A DNA stretch of 64,000 bases, taken from NCBI RefSeq assembly GCF_000381985.1, contig NZ_KB907337.1:385697-449696 (forward strand), written 5' to 3'. The notes under the pieces are model-generated. The model did no database searches, was not told the DNA's origin, and worked only from the letters and a program-made list of their open reading frames with translations. The DNA comes from Novispirillum itersonii subsp. itersonii ATCC 12639 (GTDB lineage: Bacteria; Pseudomonadota; Alphaproteobacteria; Rhodospirillales; Rhodospirillaceae). The translations under genes and the position numbers were made by a program. This document shows positions 1 to 8,415 of the stretch, piece by piece. Position 1 is the first letter of the stretch. Every line of letters starts with the position of its first letter.

Positions 1-1025
1 GTGGCCAGTGTTTCTATGTCTGCCCGCGTCTGTCCGATATTGACGGGGTGGTCGAGCGGCTCCAGCGGCTGGTGCCGGAGATCCGGACCGTTGTCGCCCA
101 CGGTCAGATGACCCCAACCCAGCTTGAAGACGTGATGCAGGCCTTCGCCGAAGGTGAGTACGATATTCTGCTGGCGACAAACATCATTGAAAGCGGCCTT
201 GATATGCCGCGGGTGAACACCATCATCATCCACCGCGCCGATATGTTCGGCCTGTCACAGCTGTATCAGCTGCGGGGCCGGGTCGGGCGGGGCAAGCAGC
301 GCGGCTATGCCTATCTCACCCTGCCGCCGGGCCGGGCGATGACCCCGGCGGCGGAAAAGCGCCTGACCGTGATGCAGACCCTCGACACGCTGGGGGCTGG
401 GTTCAATCTGGCGTCGCATGACCTCGACATCCGTGGGGCAGGCAACCTGCTGGGCGATGAACAGTCAGGGCACATCAAGGAAGTGGGGATCGAACTCTAT
501 CAGCACCTGCTGGAAGAGGCGGTGGCCTCGGTCCGCAACGGTGACGGGGCCAGGGAGAGCACGGAAGGCTGGTCGCCGCAGATCAGTCTGGGGATGCCGG
601 TGCTGATCCCGGAAAGCTACGTCAAGGATCTGGGGGTCCGTCTGGGGCTGTACCGCCGCATTGCCGACCTGACCGAATATACCGAAACCGAATCTTTCGC
701 CGCCGAACTGATTGACCGGTTTGGCAAGCTGCCTGAAGAGGTGAACAACCTGTTGCAGGTGGTCGCCATCAAGAACCTGTGCCGCACCGCCAATGTTGAA
801 CGCCTTGACAGCGGCCCGAAAGGCGCGGTGCTGACCCTGCGCGACAATAAGTTCCCCAATCCCATCGGGTTGGTCCGCTTCATCAGCCAGAACGTTGCTC
901 TGGTCAAAGTCCGGCCTGACCACAAGATTGTCTATATGCGCAACTGGACCAATCCGGCAGACCGGCTGTCCGGTGCCAGACGCCTGCTGGAACAGCTGGC
1001 CCAGCTGGCGCAGGAAACAGCCTGA
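1..1025 (+). CDS. mfd: Transcription-repair coupling factor Mfd, C-terminal part
   Basis: This is the 3' end of mfd; the frame is open from base 3 and its start lies left of the window. Mfd is a DNA translocase that removes stalled RNA polymerase from lesions and recruits UvrA. The visible part begins inside the second RecA-like helicase lobe, with VCPRLSDIDGV, then the helicase motifs LLATNIIESGLDMPRVNT and QLYQLRGRVGRG. After it come the relay helix region (HDLDIRGAGNLLGDEQSG) and the C-terminal regulatory domain ending LAQLAQETA. RecG shares the helicase motifs, but the GAGNLLGDEQSGHI stretch is typical of Mfd. The gene is followed by two hairpin repeats and then a convergent gene. Confidence 0.95.
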   Translation, partial: GQCFYVCPRLSDIDGVVERLQRLVPEIRTVVAHGQMTPTQLEDVMQAFAEGEYDILLATNIIESGLDMPRVNTIIIHRADMFGLSQLYQLRGRVGRGKQRGYAYLTLPPGRAMTPAAEKRLTVMQTLDTLGAGFNLASHDLDIRGAGNLLGDEQSGHIKEVGIELYQHLLEEAVASVRNGDGARESTEGWSPQISLGMPVLIPESYVKDLGVRLGLYRRIADLTEYTETESFAAELIDRFGKLPEEVNNLLQVVAIKNLCRTANVERLDSGPKGAVLTLRDNKFPNPIGLVRFISQNVALVKVRPDHKIVYMRNWTNPADRLSGARRLLEQLAQLAQETA

Positions 1026-1029
1026 ACGG

Positions 1030-1117
1030 AACCGCCCGGATCCTATAGAAAGGATCCGGGCGGTTGATGTGGGGGAAAGGGGCCGGATCCTATAGAAAGG
1101 ATCCGAGCAGTTGATGT
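1030..1117. repeat. Two tandem 47-bp units, each with a BamHI-core hairpin
   Basis: An imperfect direct repeat with period 47 fills the gap between the convergent mfd and DsbA-like genes. Each copy contains GGATCC, the loop TATAGAAA, and GGATCC again. In copy 1 the stem is a perfect 14 bp (1030–1043 with 1052–1065). In copy 2 it is 7 bp (1084–1090 with 1099–1105). The stretch GGTTGATGT follows copy 1 and AGTTGATGT follows copy 2. No T-run follows either stem on either strand, so these are not textbook intrinsic terminators. They may still act as convergent transcription barriers or be remnants of a dispersed palindromic repeat family. Confidence 0.8.
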
Positions 1118-1138
1118 ACCCGAAAGGGGATAGGGCGT

Positions 1139-1801
1139 TTATTCTGCTGCCGGTGACGACAGCGGGGTCAACGGTGCATTTTCCAGCGCCAGATCAATCA
1201 TCCGCAGCAGAACATCGGTATCCTGCGCTCCGGCGATGCCATAGGCCCCGTTGAAAATAAAGCAGGGCACACCGTTGATGCTCATGCGGTGGGTCTGGCT
1301 GTTTTCCGTCAGAACGTCCTCGCGATACTCCGCATCCGGGCGATCGCTGAAAAAATCTTCGCCGGGAAGGCCCTGTTCATCGGCAATCCTGCGGAGAACC
1401 GCCGTGTCACCGATATTTTTGCCTTCGATAAAATAAGCCCGGAACAGCCGCTCCACCATTGCGCTGGCTTTCCCGTAGCTGGCGGCAAAGCTGACCAGCC
1501 GGTGGGAATCGACGGTATTGGGGGTGATGCTGATCGCATTGAAATCAAAGTCGATGCCTTCACTGACCCCGATATCCCGCAGGGTTGACAGCATACGGTC
1601 GACCCGGGTCGGGCCGCCGAATTTGCGGTCAAGATAGACCTGCCGGGAGATCCCCTCCGCCGGGGCATCGGGATTGAGAAGAAAGGGCCGCCAGACCAGA
1701 TCAGCACTGACGGACGGGCGCAGCGCCAGGGCTTTTTCCAGCCTTCTCTTGCCGATAAAGCACCACGGGCACACCGTATCGAAGATCACCTCGATCCGCA
1801 T
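1139..1801 (-). CDS. FrnE/DsbA-family thiol oxidoreductase
   Basis: A 220-residue thioredoxin-fold protein of the DsbA/FrnE family. It starts MRIEVIFDTVCPWCFIGKRR, with the redox-active CPWC motif at residues 12–15 and the helical insertion after it. A cis-Pro loop lies in GVPCFIFNG near residue 180. The family includes polyketide-associated FrnE and 2-hydroxychromene-2-carboxylate isomerase-like proteins. No signal peptide is visible, so a cytoplasmic disulfide-handling role is likely. The frame stays open 43 codons further upstream, but that part has no family similarity. ATG at 1801 gives the usual length and N-terminus. It lies 40 bp downstream of the receiver–GGDEF gene on the same strand and could be co-transcribed with it. 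Confidence 0.88.
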   Translation of the reverse strand: MRIEVIFDTVCPWCFIGKRRLEKALALRPSVSADLVWRPFLLNPDAPAEGISRQVYLDRKFGGPTRVDRMLSTLRDIGVSEGIDFDFNAISITPNTVDSHRLVSFAASYGKASAMVERLFRAYFIEGKNIGDTAVLRRIADEQGLPGEDFFSDRPDAEYREDVLTENSQTHRMSINGVPCFIFNGAYGIAGAQDTDVLLRMIDLALENAPLTPLSSPAAE

Positions 1802-1841
1802 GGGTTTCCTCCCTTCCTGCCGGGCCGTCCGCCCGCTGGGA

Positions 1842-3185
1842 TCACCAGGGGGCCAGTCCTTCCCCGACCACCGCTGCCGCGCGGGCCAGCAGACTTTCCG
1901 GGGTATCCCCGGCGACCACCTCGGCAGCATTGACGAATGGCCAGACCGTCACCACCCGGTATACATCCTTCGCGGCGAATTCCGTATTGGAAATCACCCC
2001 GGCGATGCGGTGCATCACCACCTGCGCTTCCGACAGCGGGGTGTCGGGCAGGACAACGGCAAAGCGCGACCCACCGAGCGAGGCCACCATATCCTCGGCC
2101 CGTACCAGCAGGGTCAGCCACTGACCGATCTGCGAAATCAGGCTGCGTTCGCTTTCCTCGCCAAATTCATGGCGGATGGATTCGACCCCGGCAAATGCAA
2201 ACTCAATCACCGAAAAGCGGCGGACCCGCGTTTCCGCACCGCTCAGCCGGGCCGTCAGACACAGATCGAGAAACGGCAGGGAATAGACGCCGGGGATCAC
2301 CGGATCAACCGTTGCCGGGGTCAGCTGGCTGCCAAGGCTACGGCGCAGGGCCCAGCGCAGGCGCTGACGGCGCACCAGAACGCGCAGGGTAAACCGCAGC
2401 TCGGTGATTCCCGCATCGGCCCGCAGGGCAGAGCTGGCCCCCATCGACATCGCGGTGGCCAGATCATCTGCTGATCCGTCGCCGCTGATAAATACCACCG
2501 GCAGATTGAACAGCCGGACATTGCGGCGGACCTGCAGGCAGAGATCAAGGTATGGCTGCGGGTTGCCTGCCGGGGCCATCACCGCGGCATCAAACAGCCG
2601 CTCGTCCATCAGCCGCTGGGCCTCGACCAGATCGGCGGCCACCATCACCTGCGCATCGACGATCGCCTGCGTTACGGTTTCCGCCGTCCCTTCCGGGCCG
2701 ATCACGAGGATTGAAGGCGGGGTTGCGGTCTCGGCTGCGTCCGGGGCCTCAGGCGACAGGTTCTCGGCATCCATCACCGCCCGGCGGGCCAGATATTCCG
2801 TCCGCATGGTCGCCACCCGGGCCAGAGGCCGCAGGCGGGCCAGCACCAGATCGGGGTGGACCGGCCAGATCACAGCGTCATCAATGCCCAGATCCAGCAG
2901 ACTGTCGCCGGTCTGCTCCAGCGGTTCCGCCGACAGATAAAACAGCGGCAGGCCTTTGGTGGCCGGGCTGCTCTTCAGGCGTGCAGCCAGATCCTTCTGG
3001 TGTTCTCCCTTCAGGTCCGGTCCGATGATCAGCACATCCGGGGCATGGCTGATGATCAGCGCATCCACCTCGGCCCCGGTGTCGGTATGGGTGCAGGTGT
3101 ATCCCTGCGCTGACAGGGTCCGGCTCAGGGTTTCAGCGGCCCGGGAATCTCCGATAACGATCAGGGCTTTGGCCAGATGGATCAT
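1842..3185 (-). CDS. PopA/PleD-like REC-REC-GGDEF protein, catalytically degenerate with retained I-site
   Basis: A 447-residue protein with the PleD/PopA layout. Receiver 1 covers roughly residues 6–120, receiver 2 roughly 158–275, and a GGDEF domain roughly 300–445. The usual phosphoacceptor positions read G55 (in PDVLIIGPDLKG) and A204 (in FDAAVMAPAG), so neither receiver looks phosphorylatable. The GGDEF signature is GGSRF at 371–375, so cyclase activity is unlikely. The allosteric c-di-GMP site RxxD is intact as RAED at 362–365, exactly five residues before the signature. That combination is known from Caulobacter PopA, which binds c-di-GMP as an effector without making it. I infer a c-di-GMP receptor role; the downstream partner is unknown. 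Confidence 0.8.
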   Translation of the reverse strand: MIHLAKALIVIGDSRAAETLSRTLSAQGYTCTHTDTGAEVDALIISHAPDVLIIGPDLKGEHQKDLAARLKSSPATKGLPLFYLSAEPLEQTGDSLLDLGIDDAVIWPVHPDLVLARLRPLARVATMRTEYLARRAVMDAENLSPEAPDAAETATPPSILVIGPEGTAETVTQAIVDAQVMVAADLVEAQRLMDERLFDAAVMAPAGNPQPYLDLCLQVRRNVRLFNLPVVFISGDGSADDLATAMSMGASSALRADAGITELRFTLRVLVRRQRLRWALRRSLGSQLTPATVDPVIPGVYSLPFLDLCLTARLSGAETRVRRFSVIEFAFAGVESIRHEFGEESERSLISQIGQWLTLLVRAEDMVASLGGSRFAVVLPDTPLSEAQVVMHRIAGVISNTEFAAKDVYRVVTVWPFVNAAEVVAGDTPESLLARAAAVVGEGLAPW

Positions 3186-3312
3186 AATGAAGCGGTCTCC
3201 CCCCGGGTATGCGCTTTGCCGGTATCGGCCTTTTTGTGACAGGGTGCAGTCTGTTCCGGTCAGAATAACCGTTCACAGACGTCTTGAACAGAAGCCCTGC
3301 CGGTTTTGTGGG

Positions 3313-4653
3313 TCAGCCCCGTTCAAATCTGGCGACCAGCTCAAGGTGCGGTGACCAGACGAACTGATCGACCGGCACCACCTGCATCAGCCGGAAACCA
3401 CCGTCACACAGGGTACGGGCATCCCGGGCGAAGGTGGCAGGACTACAGGAGACCATCACCACCCGGCGCACGCTGGCCCCGGCAGGCTCGGCCAGTGCCC
3501 GGCACTGGGCATCAGCCCCGGCGCGCGGCGGGTCGAGAACCACGGTGGTGACATCTTTCAGCTCTTTGCCTTCAACCGGATCACGGAAAAGGTCGCGGAC
3601 GGTTGCGGTCAACGGGCGCTTCAGGGCCTTGGCAGCCCGCGACAGGGCGGCAATGGCGGTGCTTTCGCTGTCAAATCCCCTGACGGTCCGCCCGTCGCCT
3701 GCCAGCGGCAGGGCAAAGGTGCCAAGACCGCAGAACAGATCCAGCAGCGGGCCTTCGGTGCCGGTCAGGGCGGCGCGGACAGCGGCAAGCAGGGCATCGG
3801 CCCCGGCGCGGCTGGGCTGCAGGAACATCTGCGGCGGCAGGTCAACCGACGCACCGTCAAAACGGACCAGCGGCGCGCGCGGGGTCAGCAGCGGATGATA
3901 GACCCCGTCGATCTGTGCCCCGATGCGGGCGGCGGCATGGGCTTCCGCCCACAGGCCGATCTGTTCCAGAGCCTCCAGCCCCGGATAGTCCGGCAGATCA
4001 AGACAGAGATCAGCGCCACTGTCGGTCAGGGTGACGGACAGATCCCCCATGCTGCCGACCGGGGCAACGGCGGCGACCAGCCCCCGCAGGGCAGGCAGCA
4101 GGGCCGACAGCGGGGCTTCCAGCAGCAGGCAGGTCTGCAGATCGGTGATCTGGTGTGAGGCACGCTGATTATAGCCCAGAACCACCCGGTCCCGCAGACG
4201 GCGCCAGGCGAAGGTGGCGCGCTGGCGGGTTCCGGCACCGATGCGGATCACCGGCTCCACCACGGCGGGGTCGAGGCCACGCGCCCGCAGGGTCTGGCGC
4301 AGAATGTCACGCTTCCAGTCCGCTTCCGCCGCCGGGGCGTAATGTTGCAGGCTGCATCCGCCACAGGCGCTGTAATGGGGGCAGGGCGGTTCAACCCGCT
4401 CGGCTGAAGCGGTTTCCACCGCGATCAGCTCGGCGGCCAGCCCGTCGCCCTTTTTGCCGCTGGCGCGGACAGTAACGGTCTCTCCCGGCAGAGCCCCGGC
4501 GATGAACACCGGGGTCTCGCCGTGCCGTGCCAGCCCGTCCCCCTGAGCGCCGAGACCGCTGACCGTCAGGGTCATCGGCGCTTTCGGCAGGGCCGTCTTT
4601 GCCTTCTGGGGCTTTCCTGCCGGGCGGGAACCGGGGTGGCGGCGCTGGGACAT
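3313..4653 (-). CDS. TrmA/RlmD-family rRNA (uracil-5-)-methyltransferase
   Basis: A SAM-dependent 5-methyluridine methyltransferase with an iron–sulfur cluster, about 446 residues. The N-terminus holds a basic tail and a TRAM-like RNA-binding segment. The cluster motif C-x5-C-x2-C is CPHYSACGGC, with a likely fourth Cys in DLQTCLLLE. The SAM loop is LLDLFCGLGTFALPLAG, followed by VLDPPRAGAD and the catalytic-Cys motif VSCSPATFARDA. These match the RlmD/RlmC/TrmA group; which uridine is modified (23S U747 or U1939) cannot be decided here. ATG at 4653 (MSQRRHPGS) is preferred over a 23-codon extension that would run through the terminator of the upstream gene. Confidence 0.9.
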   Translation of the reverse strand: MSQRRHPGSRPAGKPQKAKTALPKAPMTLTVSGLGAQGDGLARHGETPVFIAGALPGETVTVRASGKKGDGLAAELIAVETASAERVEPPCPHYSACGGCSLQHYAPAAEADWKRDILRQTLRARGLDPAVVEPVIRIGAGTRQRATFAWRRLRDRVVLGYNQRASHQITDLQTCLLLEAPLSALLPALRGLVAAVAPVGSMGDLSVTLTDSGADLCLDLPDYPGLEALEQIGLWAEAHAAARIGAQIDGVYHPLLTPRAPLVRFDGASVDLPPQMFLQPSRAGADALLAAVRAALTGTEGPLLDLFCGLGTFALPLAGDGRTVRGFDSESTAIAALSRAAKALKRPLTATVRDLFRDPVEGKELKDVTTVVLDPPRAGADAQCRALAEPAGASVRRVVMVSCSPATFARDARTLCDGGFRLMQVVPVDQFVWSPHLELVARFERG

Positions 4654-4680
4654 GCTGTGGACTCTGATCAGAAGAAAAAA

Positions 4681-4710
4681 GGGGTGGCCTTGGCAATACC
4701 GGGCCACCCC
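4681..4710 (-). terminator. Intrinsic terminator after the EamA permease gene
   Basis: A 9-bp GC-rich stem (GGGGTGGCC with GGCCACCCC) whose left arm is followed, on the minus strand, by TTTTTTCTTC. It lies downstream of the EamA gene stop at 4773 and just before the RNA methyltransferase start at 4653. The two genes are therefore probably separate transcription units. Confidence 0.85.
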
Positions 4711-4772
4711 TTTCTCCGTCAAGCCAAGATCTCAGGGGGTAGAGATCAGGCCCGGCGTCTCGTTTTGCAGGA

Positions 4773-5669
4773 TTACCGCTTTTTTGCGGGCAGCAGCACG
4801 CAGGCAACCCCGGTCAGAATCAGCCCCAGTGCAATCACCAGTGCCGGGGTCAGGGTATCCCCCAGCAGTACGACCGACCCGGTGACGCCGACCACCGGGA
4901 TCAGCAGGGTACTGACCGCCGCCTGCCCGACAGAGACCCGGCTGACCACCACAAACCACAGCACCTGTGCGGCACACAGTGACAGCAGCAGGTGCCAGCT
5001 TATCGCCAGCCAGACCTGTGGCGGAAACCCGGACGGATCGGGCGGAGTTTCCAGCAGTGCCGCCAGAATGACCATCGGCACGGCGGAAATCACGTATTGC
5101 CAGCCGGTCACCGCCATCACCGCCCCGCCCCAGACGTGGCGCTTCATGACAATGGTGCCGATCGCCCATGACACGGCGGCAATCAGCATCAGCCCCGGCC
5201 CGAAGCCCTGTTGCAGGCCGTTCGGCCCCAGCAGAACCGCCAGACCGGCCATGCCGCAGACCAGACCGGCGATCTGCTGGCGGCGTGGCCATTCCTTCAG
5301 GACCGGAATCGCCAGCAGTGTCGCCCACACCGGCATGGTGAAGGCGATCACCGCCGCGCGTGAGGTCGCCATGCCAAGCTGGGCAAAAGCGGTACACAGA
5401 TTGAAGACCAGCACATTGCACACCCCCGCCGCCGCCAGCGACGGCCAGTCACGGCGGGGAATAGACAGTGACCGTCCGGTCAGCCGGGTCAGGGACAGAA
5501 TAATCACCGCCCCCAGTGAAAACCCGACCGCCCGCAGCGTCAGCGGCGGCACCTGTGACAGAATGGTTTTTACGGCAGGCCAGTTCAGCCCCCAGAACAG
5601 GCTGATCGCCAGCAGCATCAGGTATTTGGTCAGGCTCCGTCCGGGGGGTGTGGCTGCGCCGCCGCTCAT
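4773..5669 (-). CDS. EamA/DMT-family transporter
   Basis: A 298-residue integral membrane protein of the drug/metabolite transporter superfamily, with the ten-helix pattern of two EamA repeats. The first repeat starts near LLAISLFWGLNWPAVK and the second near LMLIAAVSWAIGTIVMKRH. The protein ends in a short basic tail, LLPAKKR. Family members mostly export amino acids, metabolites or toxic analogues from the cytoplasm; the substrate here cannot be read from sequence. Its start overlaps the stop of the upstream cupin gene by 4 bp (ATGA type), so the two are translationally coupled. Confidence 0.88.
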   Translation of the reverse strand: MSGGAATPPGRSLTKYLMLLAISLFWGLNWPAVKTILSQVPPLTLRAVGFSLGAVIILSLTRLTGRSLSIPRRDWPSLAAAGVCNVLVFNLCTAFAQLGMATSRAAVIAFTMPVWATLLAIPVLKEWPRRQQIAGLVCGMAGLAVLLGPNGLQQGFGPGLMLIAAVSWAIGTIVMKRHVWGGAVMAVTGWQYVISAVPMVILAALLETPPDPSGFPPQVWLAISWHLLLSLCAAQVLWFVVVSRVSVGQAAVSTLLIPVVGVTGSVVLLGDTLTPALVIALGLILTGVACVLLPAKKR

Positions 5670-5974
5670 TCTGGCTTCTTCTCCTTCAGCTCCACTTCGA
5701 CGAAGGCGAAGGCGGTCCCGCCGATGTTCACCACATTGTGGGCGGTGCCTGCGGCCCGGAAATAGGAGACCCCGGGGATCAGCGTCACCTCACGCACGTC
5801 ACCGTCAGGGCCGGTCAGCCGCATGACGCCGGGATGAAGGGGGACGATGGTATAGTCATACTCATGCACATGAAAACCGGTCTCTGCCCCGATGGCGAAC
5901 TGCCATTCCGTGACGCGGACACGCTCATTTTCAACATGCAGAACCGGAACGGCGGTGACGGTGCCTGAACACAT
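5666..5974 (-). CDS. Small single-domain cupin protein
   Basis: A 102-residue cupin. Metal-binding motif 1 is seen as GFHVHEYDYTIVPLHPG, with H, H and a following acidic residue. Motif 2 ends in GTAHNVV with the last His. Small stand-alone cupins bind a metal or small ligand and often act as sensors or isomerases; no specific activity can be assigned. It is the first gene of a two-gene unit with the EamA permease and lies about 80 bp downstream of the deacetylase-like gene at the end of the catabolic operon. It might be a distal part of that operon, since no terminator is obvious between them. Confidence 0.8.
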   Translation of the reverse strand: MCSGTVTAVPVLHVENERVRVTEWQFAIGAETGFHVHEYDYTIVPLHPGVMRLTGPDGDVREVTLIPGVSYFRAAGTAHNVVNIGGTAFAFVEVELKEKKPE

Positions 5975-6056
5975 TTTCCTGAGCCCCTTCTCTGTTTACC
6001 CTGCCAAGACCTGCTTACCCTGTCAGGGGGCATCCGGGCGCGGGTGCGCCCGTGCC

Positions 6057-7100
6057 TCACACGCTTTCAAACCCGTCAAGAAAGCTGGCGAGGTTGGCGG
6101 CCAGCGCGTCAACCGCATACCCGCCTTCCTGCACCAGCACGGTCGGCAGACCGGCGCGGGCAATCATTTCCCCCATCACCCGGAACCCCGGCGTCGTTAC
6201 ACCGAACGCGGCCAGCGGATCATCCTTGAAGGTGTCAAAGCCAAGGGAAATGAACAGGATCTCCGGCGCGAACCGGGCGACGTCGGCAAGGCTTTCGGCA
6301 ATCGCGGCCAGCACCGCCGGTTCATCCGACCCCATCGGCAGCGGGCGGTTGATGGTGTAGCCCTCGCCGAGGCCGGTGCCGCGTTCATGGGCATGACCGG
6401 CCATATACGGATAGAACACATTGGGGTCGGCATGAACCGACAGGAACAGCACGTCATTGCGGCTGTAGAAAATGTCCTGCGTGCCGTTACCGTGATGCAC
6501 ATCGACATCCAGAATCGCAACCCGGGGCGGGCGGCCCTGCTTGCTCAGCAGTGGCAGCGATGCCTGCGCAGCGATGGCCACGTGGTTGAGGTAACAGAAC
6601 CCGCCGCCCATATCACGGGTGGCATGGTGCCCCGGCGGGCGGCACAGGGCATAGGCACTGCGGGTTTCGCCGGTGGCGACCAGCACGGCGGCATGGGTGG
6701 CGGCATGGGCTGCGGCGACCGTGGCAGTCCAGGTGTCTGCCGCAATCGGGGCCGAAGTATCATACAGATGGTATCCGGCCTGACCGACCACATGGGTCGG
6801 GTAGCTGGCCGGGGCGTTAGAGCGGTGAACATTGGGCGTCACCACCTCGCTGGCCCCCGGCAGGGCGACCCAGCGGGCATGCACCGATTCCAGAAATGCC
6901 AGATACTCGGGGCTGTGGACCGCGGCCCGGGGGCCGGGGCCGTAATCCGGCGGGGTTTCCAGCACGCCGCCACGGGCGGTCAGCACTCCGGCAAGGGCTT
7001 CCGCCCGTTCCGGCTTTTCCGGCATCGGGCGGCGTTCGCCGCGCTGGATGTAGTTGGGCGGGCGGTGGCCAAGGGCGTCAGGATGGAAGATGTAACGCAT
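6057..7100 (-). CDS. Acetylpolyamine-amidohydrolase-like deacetylase (HDAC family)
   Basis: A 347-residue arginase-fold zinc deacetylase of the histone deacetylase superfamily. It contains the general-base pair H158–H159 in RPPGHHA and the GGGFCYLNH segment. The zinc ligands are D200 and H202 in LDVDVHHGNGTQ and D289 in SLGFDTFKDDP. The catalytic-type Tyr328 is in EGGYAV, so the active site is complete. Length and the MRYIFHPD-type start match bacterial acetylpolyamine amidohydrolases, which remove acyl groups from acetylated polyamines or related amines. It is the last enzyme gene of the importer operon, 18 bp after the M20 hydrolase. I infer that it deacylates the imported compound or an intermediate; the substrate is unproven. 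Confidence 0.9.
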   Translation of the reverse strand: MRYIFHPDALGHRPPNYIQRGERRPMPEKPERAEALAGVLTARGGVLETPPDYGPGPRAAVHSPEYLAFLESVHARWVALPGASEVVTPNVHRSNAPASYPTHVVGQAGYHLYDTSAPIAADTWTATVAAAHAATHAAVLVATGETRSAYALCRPPGHHATRDMGGGFCYLNHVAIAAQASLPLLSKQGRPPRVAILDVDVHHGNGTQDIFYSRNDVLFLSVHADPNVFYPYMAGHAHERGTGLGEGYTINRPLPMGSDEPAVLAAIAESLADVARFAPEILFISLGFDTFKDDPLAAFGVTTPGFRVMGEMIARAGLPTVLVQEGGYAVDALAANLASFLDGFESV

Positions 7101-7118
7101 GGTCAGGTCTCTTTCCTC

Positions 7119-8378
7119 TCAACGGCCGGCAGTCGCCAGCAGCACATCAAACAGCACCGATGCGCCACGCGCGGCCTGATCGGGGCTGATATTTTCGATT
7201 TCGTTGTGGCTGATGCCGCCTTCACACGGGATGAAGACCATGGCCGTCGGCACCTTGCGGGCGATATAGACCGCATCATGCCCGGCCCCGGAAACGATAT
7301 CGCGGTGGCTGTAGCCGCGCCGGGTGGCACTGTCGCGCACCCGCCCGACCAGAACCGGATCAAACGGCGTGGTCGGAAAGTTCCAGAACTCGCTGATGCT
7401 GACGGTCGCCCCGGCGGCGGCGGCCAGATCGCCGATCTGCTGCCGGAAAGCGGCCTCCATCGCGGTCAGGGTGCCGTTATCCGGGTGGCGCAGATCGACG
7501 GTGAAGAACACCTCGCCGGGGATGACATTGCGGGAATGCGGACGGACATCAAGAATACCGACCGTGGTGCAGGCATCGCCCGGTGTGGTCATGCCGATAT
7601 CATGGATGGCCTGCACCATCCGTGATGCCACCACCAGCGCATCACAGCGCAGGCGCATCGGGGTCGGCCCGGCGTGGGCTTCGCGCCCGGTGACGGTCAC
7701 CTCAAACCAGCGCTGACCCTGTGCCCCGGTGACAACACCGATCTGTCTGTTCTCAACCTCAAGAACCGGGCCCTGCTCAATGTGGGCTTCCAGATAGGCG
7801 GCCATCGGGTGATCGGTGGCAGACCGGGTACCGTTATAACCGTGCCGGACCAGCTCATCCCCCAGACGGGCACCATCCTGCGCGATCTGGTCAAGGATCT
7901 CCTGCACGGTGAAAACCCCGGCAACCACGCCTGAGCCCATCATGGGGGGGGAAAACCGGCTGCCTTCTTCGTTCATCCACACCGTCAGTTCCAGCGGGTG
8001 GCGGGTGACGATGCCGTGGTCATCCAGACTGCGCAGCACTTCCAGACCGGCCAGAACCCCGAAGATGCCGTCAAACCGGCCGCCGGTCGGCTGGGTATCC
8101 AGATGGCTGCCCATCACCACCGGCGGCAGGCTGTCATCCTGCCCGGCCCGGCGGGCAAACAGGTTGCCGACCTGATCGACCGACAGGGTATAGCCCGCCT
8201 CAAGACACCAGCGGCTGAACAGGTCTCGGCCTGCCTTGTCTTCGTCGGTCAGGGCCAGACGGCAGCTGCCCCCGGCGACGCCGGGGCCGACCTTGGCCAT
8301 TTCCATCAGGGTATGCCACAGGCGGTCAGCGTTGATGCTCAGGCTGGGGACCAGCCCGTTTTGCAGGGAGTCAGTCAT
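7119..8378 (-). CDS. M20 amidohydrolase, hydantoinase/carbamoylase family
   Basis: A 419-residue binuclear metal amidase of the N-carbamoyl-L-amino-acid hydrolase / allantoate amidohydrolase / beta-ureidopropionase group. Metal and catalytic motifs are GSHLDTQPTGGRFDG, WMNEEGSRFSPPMMGSG, HIEQGPVLE and the C-terminal GAGHDAVYIAR. Known members hydrolyse the carbamoyl or ureido group of N-carbamoyl amino acids, ureidopropionate or allantoate. Its position between the dehydrogenase and deacetylase genes suggests it opens a C–N bond in the same substrate pathway. A run of eight G at about 7944–7951 lies within the gene, but the frame is continuous. Confidence 0.9.
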   Translation of the reverse strand: MTDSLQNGLVPSLSINADRLWHTLMEMAKVGPGVAGGSCRLALTDEDKAGRDLFSRWCLEAGYTLSVDQVGNLFARRAGQDDSLPPVVMGSHLDTQPTGGRFDGIFGVLAGLEVLRSLDDHGIVTRHPLELTVWMNEEGSRFSPPMMGSGVVAGVFTVQEILDQIAQDGARLGDELVRHGYNGTRSATDHPMAAYLEAHIEQGPVLEVENRQIGVVTGAQGQRWFEVTVTGREAHAGPTPMRLRCDALVVASRMVQAIHDIGMTTPGDACTTVGILDVRPHSRNVIPGEVFFTVDLRHPDNGTLTAMEAAFRQQIGDLAAAAGATVSISEFWNFPTTPFDPVLVGRVRDSATRRGYSHRDIVSGAGHDAVYIARKVPTAMVFIPCEGGISHNEIENISPDQAARGASVLFDVLLATAGR

Positions 8379-8415
8379 GACACGGTATCCTTAACCACAA
8401 GTCAGGAACGGCAGG

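Noticed and set aside
6057-7100. Histone modification role for the HDAC-family protein
   Set aside because: Bacterial members with this length and motif set act on acetylated polyamines or similar small amines. The operon context is small-molecule catabolism.
5892-7625. A 577-codon plus-strand open frame
   Set aside because: It is antisense to the deacetylase and carbamoylase-type genes, both with complete catalytic motifs. It is a GC-driven shadow.
7940-7955. Run of eight G in the M20 gene as a possible second frameshift
   Set aside because: The frame is continuous across the run and family motifs before and after it are in register.
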